Source: JBBQHX01 sp038324385 (GTDB lineage: Bacteria > Gemmatimonadota > Gemmatimonadetes > Gemmatimonadales > Gemmatimonadaceae). From it: a DNA stretch of 9,622 nucleotides. Position 1 is the first letter of the stretch, and each line of letters opens with the position of its first letter. Below, piece after piece: positions 6,289 through 9,622 of the stretch. Location of the stretch: positions 1 to 9,622 of the forward strand of contig JBBQHX010000133.1 of NCBI GenBank assembly GCA_038324385.1. Reading direction: 5' to 3'. The position numbers and the translations under genes were made by a program. A model generated the notes under the pieces. That model saw only the letters and a program-made list of their open reading frames with translations. It had not been told where the DNA came from and made no database searches.

Positions 6289-7437
6289 GTGTCCGTACGG
6301 TGGCTGCCGAACGTCACCGCACTATCTTCACCGCCTCATGCCGACCATTTCCTCCCAGGACCCCGAGTGACGACGCGTCGCTGGCTGCTCGTCGTCGTCT
6401 CGTTCGCGGCGGCGATCGGGGTTTCGTTGTATCTGGTGCTCACGAGCTGGCCAGCCGACGGCACCCCGGTGGTGCTGCCCCTGGCGGCGCACGGGCTCGC
6501 GCTGGTCGCGGTGCTCGCCGAGATCGCCACCCGCGCCCTCAAGATCCAATTCTCGGCGCGCGCGATCCGCGTCCCGCTCCGCTTCAGGACGGCGGTGCGC
6601 GTCTGCCTGGGCGGCGATTTCGGCGCCGCAATCACGCCGGCCCGCTCGGGCGCGGAGCCGGCGCGCTTCTTCGTGCTGTCGCAGGCTGGGGTAGCGCCAG
6701 TGAGCACATTATTGATCCTCTTCGCCGAGCTCTTTCTCGAGATGCTCTCGCTGGCCGCGATCGCGATCGTTCTGGCGATCCTCTTCAGCGGCGAGGGTGC
6801 GGTGATCGGCGGGCTGGTGGGGCTCGTCGGCGGCTATGCGGGGTTCGTCATCGGCGCGGCGGTATTCGGGATGGTGCTCGCCCGTCGCAACGCCAACGGC
6901 CCGCCGCCGCGGGTGATTCGCGCAATCGGGCTCAATGCGGGGCACTGGCGCACGGTCCAGCGGGCGCTGCGCCAGCTGCGCACCGGCGTCACCGGACTCC
7001 GCGACGCCAGCCTGCCGCTGATGACCGGCGCGCTCGCCTTCTCGATCATGCACGTGCTGCTCCGCCTGACGATCCTGCCGGTCATCGTGTTCTGGCTCGT
7101 CCCGGGCACGATGACCGCGTCCGACCTGTCGCAGCTCGTACTCTGGCCGCTGGCGCTGCTCTATGGCGCGGCGGTGGCGCCGGCGCCGGGGGGCGGGGGG
7201 CTGATCGAGGTGGCGTTCAAGGCCGCACTCGGCGGCGCGATTCCCGCCGCGGCGTTCGCCACCGCCCTCGTCTGGTGGCGCTTCTACACCTTCTATCTCT
7301 ACATCATCTTCGGCGCCCTCGCGGCGGGCGGCACCGTGCTGCGGGCGCTCCGAGCTGATGCCGAGCCCGACGCCGCCGCGGGGGTCGAGGGGCGGATCCC
7401 TATCGCGCGCCGGGCGCGAGCCGGGCGGCGCCGGTAG
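6289..7437 (+). CDS. LPG-synthase-type (UPF0104) integral membrane protein, flippase-like
   Basis: A 382-residue multi-pass membrane protein of the lysylphosphatidylglycerol-synthase transmembrane-domain family. Hydrophobic segments lie near 32-53, 60-81, 139-166, 170-198, 243-271, 281-299 and 316-353. The hallmark motifs are ITPARSGAEPARFFVL (115-130) and PAPGGGGLIEVAF (298-310), which matches the family's P-x-P-G-G-x-G-x-x-E pattern. There is no soluble aminoacyl-transfer domain, so it is not a full MprF; stand-alone members are thought to move or bind lipids or lipid-linked molecules. The start is unsure: GTG 6289 has GGAGG only four bases upstream, while GTG 6367 has AGGA at a better distance and begins just before helix 1 (TTRRWLLVVV). 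The extra 26 residues of the long form look unlike the family. The 3' end overlaps the convergent cyanophycinase gene by 38 bases, encoding its Arg-rich tail. Confidence 0.87.
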   Translation: MSVRWLPNVTALSSPPHADHFLPGPRVTTRRWLLVVVSFAAAIGVSLYLVLTSWPADGTPVVLPLAAHGLALVAVLAEIATRALKIQFSARAIRVPLRFRTAVRVCLGGDFGAAITPARSGAEPARFFVLSQAGVAPVSTLLILFAELFLEMLSLAAIAIVLAILFSGEGAVIGGLVGLVGGYAGFVIGAAVFGMVLARRNANGPPPRVIRAIGLNAGHWRTVQRALRQLRTGVTGLRDASLPLMTGALAFSIMHVLLRLTILPVIVFWLVPGTMTASDLSQLVLWPLALLYGAAVAPAPGGGGLIEVAFKAALGGAIPAAAFATALVWWRFYTFYLYIIFGALAAGGTVLRALRADAEPDAAAGVEGRIPIARRARAGRRR

Positions 7438-8338
7438 CCACGTCGAAGGAGCCGCCGGCCGGGAGGACGTGCAGCCGCAGCCCCGCCCCGCCGAGCACGC
7501 CGGTGGTGGACGCGGTGCCCTCACGCGCGTCATAGATCACCGCCACGCTCTCCCCGACGACGTGCCAGCTTCCGTCGGGACGCACTTCGAGCGCGGTCGC
7601 CTCGTCGATCCCCACGCCGAGCCGTTCGGGACGCTCGAGCACGAGGCTCAGCAGCCGGTTGTGCCGCTTCCGCCGCAGGAAGTGCTGGTCGACGATCGCC
7701 GTCGTCAGCAGCCCGAGCCCGGGGGCGACGGTGACGTTATCCCGGTCGATCGTGAGCCAGGCGTCGTCCCCCGAGCCGCGGATCGGACGGGTGCCGCCAG
7801 GCCGCTGCTCGTCGCCCGTGAGCATCGCCGACGACATCACCGCCGCCCCGGCCGACGTTCCGCCGATCACCGCCCCCTCGCGGTAGCGCGCATGAATGGC
7901 CGAATCGACCGAGGTTCCGGCGACCACGTCCATGAACCGCGACTGAACGCCGCCCGAGATCCAGACGCCGGTGATGCCGGCCAGCGCTTGCCCCGCACCC
8001 GCCGCCTCGGCGTCGGCCCGCGTCAGGCGCAACGAGGTCGCCTCGGCGCCGAGCGCCCGGAGTTCCGCCGCCTGACGCTCGCCGGTGGCCGTGTCGCCGC
8101 TCGCCATCGGGAGGACGACGATGCGGGCACGCCCCGGTCCGCCGGCCAGCTCCACGAACCGCCGCATCATCGCCTCGGGGCGCGGGCCGCCGCCGATGAT
8201 GAAGAGGTGGCCGCGCGGGCTGGCCGCGGACGCCGGTGTGGTAGTTGCCTGCTGCGACGCGACCGCGCCGGGCGCCGCCAGCAGCAGCGCCGCCGCCATC
8301 GCCCAGCTACCCACGGCCGTTAGCTTCCACCGCCGCAT
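7400..8338 (-). CDS. Exported cyanophycinase-family serine peptidase (S51)
   Basis: A 312-residue protein of the cyanophycinase branch of peptidase family S51, which has a glutamine-amidotransferase-like fold and cuts beta-Asp-Arg bonds in cyanophycin or related isoaspartyl peptides. The nucleophile elbow GGTSAGAAVMS (159-169) contains Ser162. His219 in DQHFLRRKR and Glu246 in GIDEATA are in the order and 27-residue spacing expected for the rest of the triad. An N-terminal HLFIIGGGPRP (44-54) is also typical. ATG 8338 is chosen because MRRWKL followed by a hydrophobic core and AVAS (about 25-28) makes a classical Sec signal peptide; longer forms begin at ATG 8377, ATG 8383 or TTG 8392. No Shine-Dalgarno is evident. 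Export suggests scavenging of external polymer rather than turnover of an internal store; no cyanophycin synthetase is visible here. The gene faces and overlaps the 3' end of the membrane-protein gene at 6289-7437. Confidence 0.9.
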   Translation of the reverse strand: MRRWKLTAVGSWAMAAALLLAAPGAVASQQATTTPASAASPRGHLFIIGGGPRPEAMMRRFVELAGGPGRARIVVLPMASGDTATGERQAAELRALGAEATSLRLTRADAEAAGAGQALAGITGVWISGGVQSRFMDVVAGTSVDSAIHARYREGAVIGGTSAGAAVMSSAMLTGDEQRPGGTRPIRGSGDDAWLTIDRDNVTVAPGLGLLTTAIVDQHFLRRKRHNRLLSLVLERPERLGVGIDEATALEVRPDGSWHVVGESVAVIYDAREGTASTTGVLGGAGLRLHVLPAGGSFDVATGAARLAPGAR

Positions 8339-8547
8339 CGCGCGGACATCGGTGACGGACGGATTCGCGCAGGGCATCGGCATCTCGGTCAAGGGGTGTC
8401 GCGCCCGGGGTCACAGGCGCGCGGCTCGGCCCCGGAATGGGGTGGCGACGCTCACGAAGAGAACGGACGTTCCTCCCCAGGCGTTGTGCTCCGCCGGCCC
8501 GATGCGTCCGCCGCGCCCACTCCCACGCCGTCTCCCGTCTCACCCGC

Positions 8548-8967
8548 ATGCCGACACTGCCATTTACCCCGGCCTGGGCCGACGCCCTGCGCGCCGCGAT
8601 CGACACCGACCCGACCTATCGCGATGCCGGCCGGGAGTGGAAGTGGCCGGTCGCGCTGGTGCTCGACGCGACGCCGCAGTACGGCTATCCGGAGGCCGTA
8701 GCGGTGCAGCTCACGCTCGAAAACGGCGGGTGCCAGGGCGCGGAGGTGGTGCCCGCCGCCGACGTCACGGCGGAGTTCGTCCTGCGCGGCGACTACCCGA
8801 CGTGGAAGTTGGTCGCCACCGGCGCGCTCGACGCGGTGAGCGCGGTGATGGCCGGCCGCCTCTCGCTCACCGGCTCGATGATGACGCTGATGCAACAGGC
8901 GTCGGCGGCGCAGGCGCTGGTTGAATGCGCCCGCCAGGTGAAGACGCGCTACCCCGACGAGGGCTAG
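8548..8967 (+). CDS. SCP2 sterol-binding-domain protein
   Basis: A 139-residue single-domain protein of the SCP2 (sterol carrier protein 2-like) lipid-binding family. The C-terminal half carries the typical pattern: ADVTAEFVLRGDYPTWKLV (71-89), then a helix and AVMAGRLSLTGSMMTLMQQ (99-117), ending in a helix ALVECARQVK. There is no signal peptide, so it should be cytoplasmic. Members bind fatty acids or other hydrophobic ligands and are often linked to lipid or acyl-CoA metabolism; nothing nearby says which. ATG 8548 is chosen because the family similarity begins there; upstream in-frame codons from 8437 are Arg-rich and unlike the family. No Shine-Dalgarno precedes the ATG. It is divergent from the cyanophycinase gene, with about 200 bases between starts, and convergent with the next gene. 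Confidence 0.88.
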   Translation: MPTLPFTPAWADALRAAIDTDPTYRDAGREWKWPVALVLDATPQYGYPEAVAVQLTLENGGCQGAEVVPAADVTAEFVLRGDYPTWKLVATGALDAVSAVMAGRLSLTGSMMTLMQQASAAQALVECARQVKTRYPDEG

Positions 8968-8977
8968 CCGCGCCACT

Positions 8978-8990
8978 CGGCTGCGAGCCG
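8978..8990. terminator. Small hairpin in the convergent gap
   Basis: CGGCT-GCG-AGCCG forms a five-base-pair stem with a three-base loop and ends exactly at the base before the stop codon of the minus-strand gene. A second palindrome, GGCTAGCC (8962-8969), spans the SCP2 stop codon. Together they could act as a short bidirectional terminator, but neither strand has a T-tract. Confidence 0.35.
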
Positions 8991-9622
8991 TCAGCAGCTC
9001 CCGCGGCGGAGCACCACGGGCCGCCGCGGCGGATTGTCCGGCCCCGGGCGCGACGCCGTCCCTCGCAGCATGTCTCCCTGCCGCGCGACGCGCAGCTCCG
9101 TGCCGCCACGCATCGTGATGATCGCCGAATCGCCACCGATTGACCGCCAGAGCGCGCTTCCGGCTCCCGCCGCGGCCTCCGTCCGATCGGCTGCGGCGGC
9201 CGGCTCGGCCATCCGCAGGCGAAGCACGGCCTGGGCGTCGTCGAGGCTGCGCGCCGCCGATCCGGTCCAGCACCCGGCGAACGCGGCCCCTGCCGCGGCC
9301 GTCGCGCCCGGAGCCAGCCAGACGTCGATCGTGTCCGGGCGCGCGGGCGGCATCTGATCGGATAGCTGCGTGAACGCCCGTGTCCCGGGCGCCGCCGCGG
9401 CTGCTGCGCCCGCGGTCGAGTCGGCGCGGGCGCGCTGCACGAGGATCGACTCCGGAGCCGGTGTCGCGCGCGTGGCCGTGACCACGCCGAGGGCTGCTGC
9501 CGGCGGCGGCGGGGGCGGGGCGGTGACGCTCGAGGGCGGGGGCGACGGCGCGGCCGCCGCAACGCCTGCCGCGATTCCGCCCGCCACGCCGCGCCCCGAA
9601 AAGTCGAGCGAGTCGGCGCGCC
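8991..9622 (-). CDS. Hypothetical Ala/Pro-rich protein, 5' end cut off by window
   Basis: The frame is open from the right edge to the TGA at 8991, giving about 210 visible residues; the true start is probably outside the window, although a GTG at 9587 exists. The first visible residues (RADSLDFSGRGVAGGIAAG) lead into a small hydrophobic Gly/Ala stretch that may be a membrane segment. A Pro/Ala-rich low-complexity linker follows, then a compact C-terminal domain containing FAGCWTG, LWRSIGGDSAIITMRGG and VARQGDMLRGTAS. The alternating hydrophobic pattern suggests a small beta-rich domain, perhaps periplasmic. The layout would fit a membrane-anchored protein such as the C-terminal half of an anti-sigma factor, but no zinc-finger part is visible, so no function is assigned. 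Strong third-position GC supports this strand as coding. Confidence 0.65.
   Translation of the reverse strand, partial: RADSLDFSGRGVAGGIAAGVAAAAPSPPPSSVTAPPPPPPAAALGVVTATRATPAPESILVQRARADSTAGAAAAAAPGTRAFTQLSDQMPPARPDTIDVWLAPGATAAAGAAFAGCWTGSAARSLDDAQAVLRLRMAEPAAAADRTEAAAGAGSALWRSIGGDSAIITMRGGTELRVARQGDMLRGTASRPGPDNPPRRPVVLRRGSC

Noticed and set aside
7358..8323. Plus-strand open frame opposite cyanophycinase (321 codons)
   Set aside because: The minus-strand frame has a signal peptide and catalytic motifs; this one is an Arg/His/Pro-rich shadow.

Overview
This is a very GC-rich bacterial window with tightly packed genes. The gene style suggests a Gram-negative, soil-type bacterium, most likely Gemmatimonadota. 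The basis is a MurJ flippase of the 'LQNLFGEG' type, lipoproteins with six-bladed propeller or SMP-30 folds, Ala/Arg/Gly-rich coding, and several starts with no Shine-Dalgarno sequence. The phylum call is an inference; no rRNA or marker search was possible. I saw no tRNA, rRNA, CRISPR array, transposase or integrase.

Layout. Bases 1-1527 hold the 3' part of murJ (lipid II flippase), cut at the window's left edge. After a 285-base gap comes a four-gene, same-strand operon-like block (1813-4922). It encodes a small exported peptide with a symmetric C-x10-C-x12-C-x10-C pattern, a six-bladed beta-propeller lipoprotein, a six-helix membrane protein that looks like an ABC-2 permease, and an ABC ATPase. 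The last three genes are overlapping or nearly abutting, so they are probably translated together. This block is the best candidate for an undescribed system: a disulfide-stapled secreted peptide with its own envelope lipoprotein and ABC transporter. Its function is unknown to me.

A nine-unit heptanucleotide repeat (4946-5008) separates the block from an SMP-30/gluconolactonase-like lipoprotein gene (5151-6182). Next comes an LPG-synthase-type (UPF0104) integral membrane protein (6289-7437), whose 3' end overlaps by 38 bases that of a convergent, exported cyanophycinase-family serine peptidase (7400-8338, minus strand). A SCP2 sterol-binding-domain protein (8548-8967) follows on the plus strand. 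The window ends in a 5'-truncated minus-strand gene (8991-9622) of unknown function, separated from the SCP2 gene by only 23 bases that carry a small hairpin.

Apart from the 1813-4922 block, the genes look like ordinary, functionally unlinked chromosomal genes of envelope and secreted character.
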